A DNA stretch of 64,000 bases, taken from NCBI GenBank assembly GCA_035636095.1, contig DASPZU010000007.1, positions 62,001 through 126,000 of the forward strand, in the 5' to 3' direction. The first letter of the stretch is position 1; every line of letters starts with the position of its first letter. The notes beneath the pieces were generated by a model, which worked only from the letters and a program-made list of their open reading frames with translations, searched no databases and had not been told where the DNA came from. This stretch comes from Gp7-AA10 sp035636095 (lineage in GTDB: Bacteria; Acidobacteriota; Thermoanaerobaculia; Gp7-AA8). The translations under genes and the position numbers were made by a program. Positions 24,384-32,872 of this stretch are shown in pieces.

Positions 24384-26315
24384 ATGGCGCGGCGACGACC
24401 GAAGCCGCCGCATCGGGCGGCGGCTCTGCCTTCGTCCACAATCGACAAAACGGCGATTGCCATCTCGGCTGCGTTGATCCTCAGCGTGGTCATCGTCTAC
24501 GGCCAGCTCATCTCCCACGACTTCCTCGACTACGACGACAACACCTACGTCACGCAAAACGCGCACGTCTCGACGGGGCTGTCCGCGCAAAACATCCAAT
24601 GGGCCTTCACCGCGTTTCATTCCGCGAACTGGCATCCCATGACGTGGATCTCGCACATGCTCGATGTGCAGATCTTCGGCATGAACGCCGGACGTCATCT
24701 GATGACGAACCTTGCGCTCCATGCGATCAACTCGGTGCTGCTCTTTCTGTTGCTGCTGCGCGCGACGCGGATGACGTGGCGCAGCGCGATGGTCGCAGCG
24801 CTTTTCGCGCTGCATCCGCTGCATGTCGAATCGGTGGCGTGGGTTTCTGAGCGAAAGGATGTTCTCAGCACATTCTTTTTCATGATCACGCTGTGGCTTT
24901 ACGTGCTGTGGGTCGAGAAACACACCCCGAGTCGCTATGCGTTGTTGATCGTTGCGTTCGCGCTCGGCCTGATGTCGAAGCCGATGCTGATCACGCTTCC
25001 GTTCGTGCTGATGCTTCTCGATTGGTGGCCGCTCAATCGCTTCACAAATATCAGAGGCTTGATCGTCGAGAAGCTGCCGATGTTCGCGCTGCTCATTCCC
25101 TCGGCGATTCTGACGGTGAAAGCGCAGCAGACGGCGCTGGGATCAATCTCGATGTACGAGCGATTCGCAAATGCCGCGCTGTCGTACATCATCTATCTGC
25201 GGAAGATGGTTTGGCCGAGCGATCTCGCAGTGATCTATCCATTCCCGAGGTCGATTTCTGTGGCCGAGGCGGTCGGTGCGATCACACTTTTACTCGCGAT
25301 CACGATCGTGGCAATCACCTTCGCGCGCCGATGGCGATTTCTACCCGTCGGTTGGTTCTGGTATCTCGGTACATTGGTACCAGTCATCGGCATCATGCAG
25401 GTCGGCCGCCAATCGATGGCCGATCGCTATGCGTACATTCCGCTGATCGGAATCTTCATCGCGATCGTCTGGCTGGCCAGCGAGATCAAATTCGCGGGGG
25501 TGGCAGCCGCAATCGCGCTGGTCGGCTGCAGCGCCGCCTCATACGCACAGATCGCAAATTGGAAAAACAGTGTGACGCTTTCGCAACACGCGCTGCGCGT
25601 CACACGCAACAACGCCGTCGCTGAGGCGATCCTTGGGGTCGCTCTCGCGAAACGCGGCGAGCGCGCGGCGGCCGAACAGCATCTTCAGGTGGCGATCAGA
25701 ATCAATCCCGAAAATGACGAAGCGCTCCGCGCGTTAGGCCGACTAAAACTCGCATCGGGGCATCCGGAAGAGGCGATTCCGCTTCTCGAGAAAGCGAGCA
25801 AGCTCAAACCCGACGCGCCCACGCGCGCCGCCCTGGCCGCCGCCCGAGGGGACAACGCCGCGGCCGTTACGCTGTATAAGCAGACGATCGCCGAAGGCGA
25901 AGAGGCCGTAGACGCGCACAACGATTTTGCGGCGCTGCTGGCGAGGATGGGACGCGATCAGGAAGCGCTCGCGCATTACGAGGAAGCGCTCCGCCTCATG
26001 CCCAACCACTACGATGCCCGCATGAACCTCGGCGCCCTTCTCAGCCGGATGGGACGCGATGGTGAGGCCATCGACCAATTCGAAGCCGCCGCGATGACGC
26101 GGCCCGAATCATCGGAGCCGCACGTCTATCTCGCATTGGTTTACGCAAACCGCGGGCAACTCGCCGCCGCCATCAACGAAGTGAATAACGCGATGGCTGT
26201 CGATCCGGTCGGCAGCAATCGCGAATTCACGAATGCTGTGCGCATTCCCTTCAAAGAATCGAATCTCCGCGACTATCTCACCTTCTTGCAGCAAAAAGCA
26301 GCAGGTCGAGGCTGA
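24384..26315 (+). CDS. TMTC-like GT-C protein with TPR repeats
   Basis: 643 residues. The N-terminal half is polytopic and has the TMTC/O-mannosyltransferase-like pattern: HDFLDYDDNTYVTQN with an acidic pair after the first helix, then HPMTWISHMLDVQIFG, LALHAINSVLLF and ALHPLHVESVAWVSERKDVL. VGRQSMADRYAYIPLIG marks the last membrane region. Residues from about 400 to 640 are TPR units (AVAEAILGVALAKRGERAAA, HYEEALRLMPNHYDARMNLG). Animal members O-mannosylate cadherins. In bacteria the acceptor is unknown, so a protein glycosyltransferase role is inferred. It ends 38 nt inside the convergent rlmA. Confidence 0.85.
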   Translation: MARRRPKPPHRAAALPSSTIDKTAIAISAALILSVVIVYGQLISHDFLDYDDNTYVTQNAHVSTGLSAQNIQWAFTAFHSANWHPMTWISHMLDVQIFGMNAGRHLMTNLALHAINSVLLFLLLLRATRMTWRSAMVAALFALHPLHVESVAWVSERKDVLSTFFFMITLWLYVLWVEKHTPSRYALLIVAFALGLMSKPMLITLPFVLMLLDWWPLNRFTNIRGLIVEKLPMFALLIPSAILTVKAQQTALGSISMYERFANAALSYIIYLRKMVWPSDLAVIYPFPRSISVAEAVGAITLLLAITIVAITFARRWRFLPVGWFWYLGTLVPVIGIMQVGRQSMADRYAYIPLIGIFIAIVWLASEIKFAGVAAAIALVGCSAASYAQIANWKNSVTLSQHALRVTRNNAVAEAILGVALAKRGERAAAEQHLQVAIRINPENDEALRALGRLKLASGHPEEAIPLLEKASKLKPDAPTRAALAAARGDNAAAVTLYKQTIAEGEEAVDAHNDFAALLARMGRDQEALAHYEEALRLMPNHYDARMNLGALLSRMGRDGEAIDQFEAAAMTRPESSEPHVYLALVYANRGQLAAAINEVNNAMAVDPVGSNREFTNAVRIPFKESNLRDYLTFLQQKAAGRG

Positions 26316-27024
26316 GAGTGACTCGCTGCGGACGTGCGTCTCGCGGTCGATACGTCGCGCGCAGGATGTCGTTGGCATCCTGCGCGTTCAATTCCACGAT
26401 CGTCGTGGCGCGATCGCGTTTCATCAATTCGAAATCCGCGAAGGTTTCGATCGTTCGCGGAACGCGATCGCGCCCCCGTCCGCGCAATTCGATCAGATCG
26501 TCGGGCGCAGCGACTGCCACCAGAAGGCATCCGTCATCGCGAAGCACGCGGCCGAATTCGCTCGCGTGCATGCGCCCGGTGATGGAGAGGACGACATCGA
26601 AGGCAGCTTCGGCGTAAGGAATGAAGCGATCGGCATTCGCGACCACCCACTGGCAATGCGGATAGCGCCGCGCGGCGAGATCGATCGCGACCGTCGAAAT
26701 GTCGACGCCGCAACCCCGCCCGAGAGACCCGAGGTAGTACCCTTCGCCACAACCGGCATCGAGGATCTCTCCTTGACCCGGCAACATCGCGCCAATCTTG
26801 TCGAGCAGCGGCGCCGCGTGACCGCGATCGAGAAACCGTCTGCGCGCCGCCACCGCCCCGACGGAATCGCCGGGCCTTTTCGATCGTCGCTCCTGTGGCT
26901 GCAGCAGATTGATGTAGCCGCTGCGCGCGATGTCGAACGCATGGCCGCGCGGACAAACGACCCGGTGCTCTTCGCGCGTCAGCGGCAGATGGCAGGAGCG
27001 AACAGTGCACAAAAGCTGTGGCAC
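26278..27024 (-). CDS. rlmA: 23S rRNA (guanine-N1)-methyltransferase family protein
   Basis: 248 residues. The N-terminal zinc site Cys6, Cys11, Cys24, His28 (CTVRSCHLPL and VVCPRGHAFD) is followed by IARSGYINLLQPQ, a signature of RlmA/RrmA. The SAM-binding motif is ILDAGCGEGYYLG and the substrate loop is VLSITGRMHASEFGRVL. RlmA methylates G745 of 23S rRNA and RlmA-II methylates G748; which of these applies cannot be decided. It converges with the TMTC-like gene (38-nt overlap) and diverges from the K+ channel gene by about 20 nt. Confidence 0.88.
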   Translation of the reverse strand: MPQLLCTVRSCHLPLTREEHRVVCPRGHAFDIARSGYINLLQPQERRSKRPGDSVGAVAARRRFLDRGHAAPLLDKIGAMLPGQGEILDAGCGEGYYLGSLGRGCGVDISTVAIDLAARRYPHCQWVVANADRFIPYAEAAFDVVLSITGRMHASEFGRVLRDDGCLLVAVAAPDDLIELRGRGRDRVPRTIETFADFELMKRDRATTIVELNAQDANDILRATYRPRDARPQRVTLSLDLLLFAARR

Positions 27025-27043
27025 GCGGGCCTACAATCATCGC

Positions 27044-28651
27044 ATGCACCGTTCGCAACGACGGCTCATCGCGCTCGCGATCGGACTGACTGCGTTCGTG
27101 ATCGGCTCGGCGCTGCTCTATCAGGTCGGCATGGCGCGCCTGGAAGGAAAACCGCGAACGTTCTGGGAAGCGATCGAGTGGGCCGCCGAGACGCTCAGCA
27201 CCACCGGCTACGGCTACGACAGCCACTGGAATCATCCCGCCATGGTGATCCTGGTGGTGGCCGTCGAATTCGTGGGCGTCTTCCTCTTTTTCCTGATTGT
27301 TCCGATTTTCATGATCCCGTTTCTGGAAGAGCGTTTCGAAGAAAAACTGCCCCGCGAGGCCGGCAACATCGCGAACCACATCATCATCTATCGATTCGGT
27401 CCGGCGGTCGAAACGCTGTTGCAGCGATTGAAACATGATGCCGTTCCGTCGCTGGTCGTCGAAACCGACGAAGCGGCCGCACGGGCCGTGCTCGAGCAGC
27501 AACAGCGCGTCGTCTTCACGCGTGCCGAGGAGGATGCCCTCGACGCGGGTAGGCTGCGTCATGCCAAAGCGCTCGTCGCGAACGGGCGCGACGAGGAAAA
27601 TGCCGCCATCGTTCTTCGCGCACGGCAGATGGGATTCCGCGGCGAGATCTTCGCGTTCGTGGAAGAGCCGGCACATCGCCGGCCGATTGAGCTCGCCGGC
27701 GCGACCTCCGCTTACACGCCGCGACACATCATCGCGGCCGCACTGGCGGCCCACGCCAGCGATCGCATCAGCCCGCGCGTTCCGGGCGCTGACGCCATCG
27801 ACGGCCTGGAACGGCGCGAGGTCCGCATTGCACTGTCGAATCCGATGGCCGGCAAGACCCTGGCCGAGGCAGAAATCGGAGTGCGCAGCGGGGCGGTGGT
27901 GGTGGGAATGTGGTCGCGCAATCGATTGCATGCGAACTGTAACGGCGCGTCGCGCATCGAAGGCGGCTCCTTGCTGGAGCTGGTCGGCGATCGCGAGAGC
28001 CTCGATCGCGCCGCAACTCTCTTCGGAAGTCCGTATCTGCGCACGACCGGTCCGTACATCATCGCTGGATTCGGCGAAGTCGGCCGAAAAGTCCACGAGC
28101 TGCTCACCGATGCCGGCGAAGATGTACGCGTGATCGTGAGACAATCGGTGCCCGGCGTCGATTTCGTCGGCAACGTGCTCGATCCGTCCGTTCTCGAACG
28201 CGCCGGTCTCCGCGAATCGCAAGGCATCGTGCTGGCGCTGAACACCGACGACGCGACCCTCTTTGGAACCGTGATCTGCCGTGACGCCGCCGCGGACGTG
28301 CCGGTGATTGCCCGCGTCAATCACGCCCGCAACATCGAGAATATCTACCGCGCCGGCGCCGACTACGCGCTCTCCATCAGCGACATCTCCGGCGAAATGC
28401 TCTCCGCCCGCCTCCTCGGCCGTGCCGTTCGCACTCGGGAAGAGCATCGCAAGGTCGTGCGCGTGCCGGCCGGCGTTTCGGTCGGAAAAGCTCTCGCCCA
28501 GCTTCCGATCCGACAACACGGCTGCTCGGTCATCGCGATCTATCGGAAGGGATCATTCGTGACGCGGATGGATCCTTCCATGAAAATCGAGGCCGGCGAC
28601 GAGGTCTTCATCTGCGGAAACGGCGAGGCTTTGCGCGCGATCGCGCTGTGA
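27044..28651 (+). CDS. Potassium channel with two RCK/TrkA-N modules
   Basis: 535 residues. Two membrane helices flank a pore loop with the filter STTGYG (53-57). They are followed by a first degenerate TrkA-N module (NHIIIYRFGPAVETLLQRL, VVETDEAAAR) and then a second one with a full Rossmann loop (YIIAGFGEVGRKVHELL). Between and after these lie TrkA-C-type domains (GSLLELVGDRESLDRA; EAGDEVFICGNGEALRAI). The RCK domains gate the tetrameric pore in response to nucleotides or ions. The ATG at 27044 is chosen over upstream frames because it begins MHRSQRRLIALAIGLTAF directly before helix 1. Confidence 0.92.
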   Translation: MHRSQRRLIALAIGLTAFVIGSALLYQVGMARLEGKPRTFWEAIEWAAETLSTTGYGYDSHWNHPAMVILVVAVEFVGVFLFFLIVPIFMIPFLEERFEEKLPREAGNIANHIIIYRFGPAVETLLQRLKHDAVPSLVVETDEAAARAVLEQQQRVVFTRAEEDALDAGRLRHAKALVANGRDEENAAIVLRARQMGFRGEIFAFVEEPAHRRPIELAGATSAYTPRHIIAAALAAHASDRISPRVPGADAIDGLERREVRIALSNPMAGKTLAEAEIGVRSGAVVVGMWSRNRLHANCNGASRIEGGSLLELVGDRESLDRAATLFGSPYLRTTGPYIIAGFGEVGRKVHELLTDAGEDVRVIVRQSVPGVDFVGNVLDPSVLERAGLRESQGIVLALNTDDATLFGTVICRDAAADVPVIARVNHARNIENIYRAGADYALSISDISGEMLSARLLGRAVRTREEHRKVVRVPAGVSVGKALAQLPIRQHGCSVIAIYRKGSFVTRMDPSMKIEAGDEVFICGNGEALRAIAL

Positions 28652-28681
28652 CGGGCGCGTCAATTGCACAAATGTCCGGGC

Positions 28682-28948
28682 ATGGAGAACCCGAAAAGCC
28701 ATCGCCTCATCAAGGGGCTCATTGCTCCGCTGGCGGTATTTGTCGTGGGAAAGTTGCTGGAAAGCCCGCGGGCGAGGGGAGCGCTGCAAGAAATCGATTC
28801 ACGTGCCTACGTTCAGAAGCGAAAAGTCGAGCGCTCGATCAAACGCGCGCGCCAAAACGCGGTTTCGAGTCCGGCGTGGCTGGCAGCGGGAGCGGCGGCG
28901 ATCGCGGTCGGGATCGGATTGATGGCCAGGGCGGCGCGGGGAAAATAA
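28682..28948 (+). CDS. Small protein with one C-terminal membrane helix
   Basis: 88 residues from ATG 28682. Basic throughout (KSHRLIKGL, QKRKVERSIKRARQN), with hydrophobic segments LIAPLAVFVVGKLL and SPAWLAAGAAAIAVGIGLMA. The family is not recognised. Its TAA overlaps the ATG of the archaemetzincin gene by one base (TAATG), which suggests translational coupling. Start uncertain: a TTG six codons earlier is also open. Confidence 0.55.
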   Translation: MENPKSHRLIKGLIAPLAVFVVGKLLESPRARGALQEIDSRAYVQKRKVERSIKRARQNAVSSPAWLAAGAAAIAVGIGLMARAARGK

Positions 28949-29754
28949 TGTGGGACGGCCCTCCGGCCGTCCATGGCAGCGCGTTGGCGTGCCTTCTCGA
29001 TCCGGCTGCTTTTGAGCCCATGCCCAGGCCCGGACCGAACGACTGGCTCGCGAATCACCCGGAAAAGGGACAAACGGTCGACGAATTCGTCCACTCCCGG
29101 CCTAACAAGTCTGACCCGCAGCACCGTACCATCTATCTCCAGCCCCTCGGCACCTTCGAACTCGGACCGTTGAAAGAATTCACGGAGGCGTTTTTCATGA
29201 TGCCGGTGATGGTGCGACCGCCGATCGACTTGAAGAGGGCGCGCATCACGTCCAGGAACAATCCATACAGCGGTCAGCAGCAACTGCTGACGACTGACAT
29301 TCTTGCCTTTCTACATCGTCAGCTTCCGGCGGATGCTTTCTGCATGCTGGGAATCACGACCATCGATCTCTATCCCGATCCATCGTGGAACTTCGTCTTC
29401 GGTCAGGCGGCGCTGCGCGATCGCGTAGGCGTTTATTCCTTCGCGCGCTATGGCGGCGATGGTCCGAAAATATTCTCCCAGCGGAGCTGCAAAGTCATCG
29501 CACACGAAACGTCGCACATGTTCGGCATCGAGCATTGCGTCTTCTATCGATGCGCGCTGAACGGGTCGAATCATCTGGCCGAGTCCGATGCGCGTCCGAT
29601 GCATCTTTGTCCGGTTGACCTGCGCAAGCTGCAATGGAGTGTCGACTTCGATGCCATCGAACGCTATCGCCGCCTGCGCGCGGTGTGTGAGCGTGCGGGA
29701 TTCACCGAAGAGGCGAATTGGTACGCCGCCGAGATCCGACGATGCGGCAAATGA
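28948..29754 (+). CDS. Archaemetzincin (AMZ)-like zinc metalloprotease
   Basis: 268 residues. The metzincin zinc motif HETSHMFGIEHC carries three His ligands, the catalytic Glu and the Cys that follows directly in archaemetzincins. The second part CALNGSNHLAESDARPMHLCPVD gives the further Cys residues of a structural zinc. The N-terminal DWLANHPEKGQTVDEF and TIYLQPLGTFE are like the animal AMZ1/AMZ2 subgroup rather than short archaeal forms. It has no signal peptide, so cytosolic. The start is uncertain because a GGACGGCC hairpin lies over codons 2-8, and ATG 29020 is a possible alternative. It is coupled to the preceding small gene. Confidence 0.85.
   Translation: MWDGPPAVHGSALACLLDPAAFEPMPRPGPNDWLANHPEKGQTVDEFVHSRPNKSDPQHRTIYLQPLGTFELGPLKEFTEAFFMMPVMVRPPIDLKRARITSRNNPYSGQQQLLTTDILAFLHRQLPADAFCMLGITTIDLYPDPSWNFVFGQAALRDRVGVYSFARYGGDGPKIFSQRSCKVIAHETSHMFGIEHCVFYRCALNGSNHLAESDARPMHLCPVDLRKLQWSVDFDAIERYRRLRAVCERAGFTEEANWYAAEIRRCGK
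28953..28972. repeat. GGACGGCC hairpin repeat over the archaemetzincin start
   Basis: GGACGGCC, loop CTCC, GGCCGTCC: a perfect 8-bp stem starting 5 nt after the ATG at 28948 and preceded by TGTGG. The TGTGG edge resembles the family at 60736. It may hinder translation from this start or indicate that the true start is downstream. Confidence 0.5.
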
Positions 29755-29756
29755 CT

Positions 29757-29841
29757 TGCCCCCTAGTCCCTCGCCCCGCGCAGCGGGGAGAGGGTGGCGC
29801 GGAGCGCCGGGTGACCTTCTCCCCGCACGCGGGGAGAAGGA
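29757..29841. repeat. CCCTCGCCCCGCGCAG / CGGGGAGAGGG inverted repeat
   Basis: A two-hairpin element: CCCTCGCCCCGCGCAGCGGG and GAGAGGGTGG, then GCGGAGCGCCGGGTGA, then CCTTCTCCCCGC and GCGGGGAGAAGG. The final GGGGAGAAGG lies 1 nt before the ATG at 29842 and would serve as that gene's Shine-Dalgarno. A related copy is at 42253-42321. The pattern is common between genes in many GC-rich bacteria. Confidence 0.85.
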
Positions 29842-30675
29842 ATGCATATGCAGCTAGCCGAGATAATCGGAACTTTGGCCGGAACAATCGGTGAACGCAA
29901 TGCGACGCGGCCGCGCGCGTACGCCGATGCGGCGGCCTTCATCGAGCAGTCGCTTCCATCGGCATCGCGGCACACATTCGATTCCGGCGTGAACATCGAG
30001 TGCCAGATTCGCGGCAACGACGAAATCATCATCGTCGGCGCGCATTACGACACCGTCCCCGGATCACCGGGCGCGGATGACAATGGCAGCGGCGTCGCGG
30101 CCATGATCACGATTGCGAAACATTTCGCCGCCGGGGTCGGCGGCGCTCCACCGAGGCGCACGATCCGTTTCGTAGCCTTCGCGAACGAGGAGCCGCCCTT
30201 CTTCGCCACACCGCAGATGGGGAGCTTGCGCTATGCAGAGAGATGTCGCGAGCGGAACGAAAGAGTCGTCGCGATGTTCAGCCTCGAGACGATCGGCTAT
30301 TTCAGCGACGCGCCAAGCTCGCAGCAGTATCCGTCGATGCTGCATCTGATCTATCCGTCGTCCGCGAATTTCATCGCCTTCGTCTCGAATCTCAAATCGC
30401 GGGCGCTGCTGCGGCAGTCTGTCCGCGAATTCCGCAAAGTTAGCGACGTTCCGGCGGAGAGCGGCGCACTGCCGGAATTCATTGCGGGAGTCTCCTGGTC
30501 CGATCAATGGGCGTTCTGGCAATGCGGTTATCCGGCGGTGATGGTCACCGACACCGCGCTGTTTCGAAATCCGCATTACCACACTGCCACCGACCGGCCG
30601 CAAACGCTCGACTACCACCGCCTGACACGCGTCGTGGACGGCCTCACCGGCGTTGTGCGGGAGCTGGCGAGATAA
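29842..30675 (+). CDS. M28 family zinc aminopeptidase/metallopeptidase
   Basis: 277 residues. The co-catalytic zinc ligands of M28 are all visible: IIIVGAHYDTVPG (His), SPGADDNGSGVAAM (bridging Asp), FVAFANEEPPFF (catalytic Glu and ligand Glu), and NPHYHTATDRPQTLD (last His). It has no signal peptide, so cytosolic unless the start is wrong. The ATG is 1 nt after the GGGGAGAAGG of a repeat, which acts as the ribosome binding site, and a second ATG follows two codons later. Its 3' end overlaps the convergent SpoIIE-phosphatase gene by 32 nt. Confidence 0.9.
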   Translation: MHMQLAEIIGTLAGTIGERNATRPRAYADAAAFIEQSLPSASRHTFDSGVNIECQIRGNDEIIIVGAHYDTVPGSPGADDNGSGVAAMITIAKHFAAGVGGAPPRRTIRFVAFANEEPPFFATPQMGSLRYAERCRERNERVVAMFSLETIGYFSDAPSSQQYPSMLHLIYPSSANFIAFVSNLKSRALLRQSVREFRKVSDVPAESGALPEFIAGVSWSDQWAFWQCGYPAVMVTDTALFRNPHYHTATDRPQTLDYHRLTRVVDGLTGVVRELAR

Positions 30676-31825
30676 AAAGCGCGGTGGCGTCATCCTCGAT
30701 GCGTACGCCAGGCACGGCGCGGACGCTCGACAGAAGCTCGTCGATTGATTTTGCGCCGGCAGCGAATTGCTCGACGCGTTCGTATCCGATCGGTTCCTCG
30801 CCCACCAATGCCTCGGGGAGCCCGTCCGAAAAAAGCAGAAGGCGCGCGCCGTTTCGGAGATCGACCGACATTTTCTCGTAGCCGCGGTCGCGCCGGATGC
30901 CGAGCGGAAGCCGATCGCCACCGCACACGATGGGCTGACACGCGCCGTTGTTGATCAGCAGCGGATCGGGCATTCCGGCGTTCACGATCTCGACGCGACC
31001 TCGAGAATCGCAATGCGCGTAGACCATGGCAACGAATTCTCGCTTCTCCAATTCATCACAAAGCTTGGCGTTCAGCGCGCGCATGACGGCGATGGCGTCG
31101 CGCGATGAAGTCGCCAGCAGCGACACCGCCGCCTTGCACGATGCCATGATCAGGCTGGCGGCCATTCCCTTGCCCGAAACGTCTGCCACCAGAACCGCGA
31201 GCGACCCGTCGTCGAGCCGCATGACGTCGTAGAAGTCGCCGCCGATGATGTGGGCGGCCTCGGTGCGAGCGCTGACATGAAATCCGTTCGCGTCGATCTC
31301 CGGCGGCGGAAGGAGACGCCGCTGCACCGCACGGGCGATCTCCAGCTCTTTCTCGGCGAATTCGTGTTCCTTCAGCCGGGCCTGCGCGGCCGCGAGCCGA
31401 TCCTGGCGCTTCTGGTTGTGATGCAGAAGGAATCCGACCACGCATGAGATCAGGACCGCGGCAGTGATCGCGTAAATGAAATGAAACGAATGAAAGCGAA
31501 AATCAGTCTCTTCCGCTCCGTACAGTGAAGCGACGATCACCAGTCCGAGAAAGAATCCCAGCCAGGTGCCGAGGGCGTACAGGATCGTGCGGAAGATGAG
31601 GGGGATTCGACTCTGCTCGATCGCCCAGCTCGACATTGTCTCCAGACCGCGCGAGAGCAGCAGAATCGAAACAGCAAGAATCGAGTTCCTGACAAGGGTG
31701 TGCACCGAAGGCAGCGCGTTCCTGGCGCCGCTGTCGAGCAGCGAGAACGCACACCCGATCGCGATCCCCAGCAGCGCCTCGCGCAACGGATCGCGCCACG
31801 AGCGCCAGCCGTAAGTTCGATTCAT
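30644..31825 (-). CDS. Membrane-anchored SpoIIE-type PP2C phosphatase
   Basis: 393 residues from ATG 31825. The N-terminal half has about four membrane helices (LLGIAIGCAFSLL, LFRTILYALGTWLGFFLGLVIV, AITAAVLISCVVGFLL). A coiled-coil linker follows (LAAAQARLKEHEFAEKELEIARAVQRRLLP). The C-terminal PP2C domain has metal ligands in IIGGDFYDVM, VADVSGKGMAASLIM and LLLFSDGLPEAL. Such proteins dephosphorylate anti-anti-sigma factors in partner-switching regulation. The N-terminus carries no recognised sensor domain. Neither STAS nor anti-sigma genes are adjacent. Confidence 0.9.
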   Translation of the reverse strand: MNRTYGWRSWRDPLREALLGIAIGCAFSLLDSGARNALPSVHTLVRNSILAVSILLLSRGLETMSSWAIEQSRIPLIFRTILYALGTWLGFFLGLVIVASLYGAEETDFRFHSFHFIYAITAAVLISCVVGFLLHHNQKRQDRLAAAQARLKEHEFAEKELEIARAVQRRLLPPPEIDANGFHVSARTEAAHIIGGDFYDVMRLDDGSLAVLVADVSGKGMAASLIMASCKAAVSLLATSSRDAIAVMRALNAKLCDELEKREFVAMVYAHCDSRGRVEIVNAGMPDPLLINNGACQPIVCGGDRLPLGIRRDRGYEKMSVDLRNGARLLLFSDGLPEALVGEEPIGYERVEQFAAGAKSIDELLSSVRAVPGVRIEDDATALFISPAPAQRR

Positions 31826-31855
31826 TGTTGGTGATACGAGTGTACCCTTGCGCGG

Positions 31856-32872
31856 TTGCGCACCCTTTTCTTCACCGGTTATCCCGGCTTTCTCGGATCG
31901 GCGCTGTTGCCGCGAGTGCTGGCGCGCGATCCGAAATCGGTTGCAGTCTGCCTGGTGCAACCGAAATTCGCTTCCCTGGCGCGCGACCGCGCTCGCGGCC
32001 TGGGCGATCGCGTTCACATCCTGGAAGGCGATCTCACCGCTCCGATCAACGTTTCACCGGCCGACGTCGCGGAGATCTACCATCTGGCGGCCATCTACGA
32101 TCTCTCGGTGTCGCGCGACCGCGGAATGTGCGTGAACGTGGATGGCACGCGCAACGTCCTCGATTTCGCGGAGCGCTGCACCTCGCTGCAGCGATTGCAT
32201 TACATCTCGACGTGCTACGTCAGCGGCCGCTACGACGGAGTCTTTCGCGAGGACGACCTCGATTTCGGGCAGCGCTTCAACAATTACTACGAGGAGACGA
32301 AGTTTCTCGCCGAAGTTCAGGTCCGAAAACGTATACAAATACCATCAACGATTTATCGCCCGGCGGTGGTCGTCGGTGACAGCCAAAGCGGCGCGACGCA
32401 AAAGTACGACGGGCCCTACTACGTCATGCAGTGGATTCTGCGGCAGCCGCGCATCGCGGTCTTGCCGGTGGTCGGAAGACCGAAGAAGCATCGCTTCAAC
32501 GTCGTGCCCCGCGATTTCATCATCGACGCAATCGACTACCTGAGCTCTCATGGAAAAGCGCAGTGCTATCAGCTCGCCGATCCCGCGCCGCTGACCGTCA
32601 ACGAAATCCTCACCGCAATCGCCTCGGCGACACAGCACAAGATCATTCGCGTGCCGCTGCCGCTGGCAGTGGCGAAGCTGGGCGCGCCGCTCTTGCGCAT
32701 TCCGCCGGCAGCCGTGAACTATTTCACGCAGTCGACCGTCTACGACACCACCAACGCGCAGCGCGATCTCGCCGGATCCAGCATCTCAGTTCCGCGTTTC
32801 AGCGACTACGCCGCGCGGCTGGTCGAGTTCGTTCGAACGCACCCCGACATTCCGGCTGCGGGGATGGCCTAA
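31856..32872 (+). CDS. NAD(P)-dependent extended SDR (epimerase / Male-sterility-like)
   Basis: 338 residues. The dinucleotide motif FTGYPGFLGSALL is at the N-terminus. IYHLAAIYDLSVSRD and the catalytic YxxxK (NNYYEETKFLAEV) follow, with STCYVSG as the Ser region. It resembles the NAD_binding_4 / thioester-reductase-like branch more than sugar epimerases, so a lipid or fatty-acyl substrate is possible. A TTG start is proposed because no ATG or GTG lies near and the frame matches the family N-terminus. It diverges from the SpoIIE gene by 30 nt. Its last 87 nt overlap the convergent LLM monooxygenase gene. Confidence 0.82.
   Translation: MRTLFFTGYPGFLGSALLPRVLARDPKSVAVCLVQPKFASLARDRARGLGDRVHILEGDLTAPINVSPADVAEIYHLAAIYDLSVSRDRGMCVNVDGTRNVLDFAERCTSLQRLHYISTCYVSGRYDGVFREDDLDFGQRFNNYYEETKFLAEVQVRKRIQIPSTIYRPAVVVGDSQSGATQKYDGPYYVMQWILRQPRIAVLPVVGRPKKHRFNVVPRDFIIDAIDYLSSHGKAQCYQLADPAPLTVNEILTAIASATQHKIIRVPLPLAVAKLGAPLLRIPPAAVNYFTQSTVYDTTNAQRDLAGSSISVPRFSDYAARLVEFVRTHPDIPAAGMA

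Noticed and set aside
26534..28519. 661-codon open frame antisense to the K+ channel gene
   Set aside because: Shadow frame produced by high-GC codon bias; the plus strand has the STTGYG filter and two TrkA-N modules.
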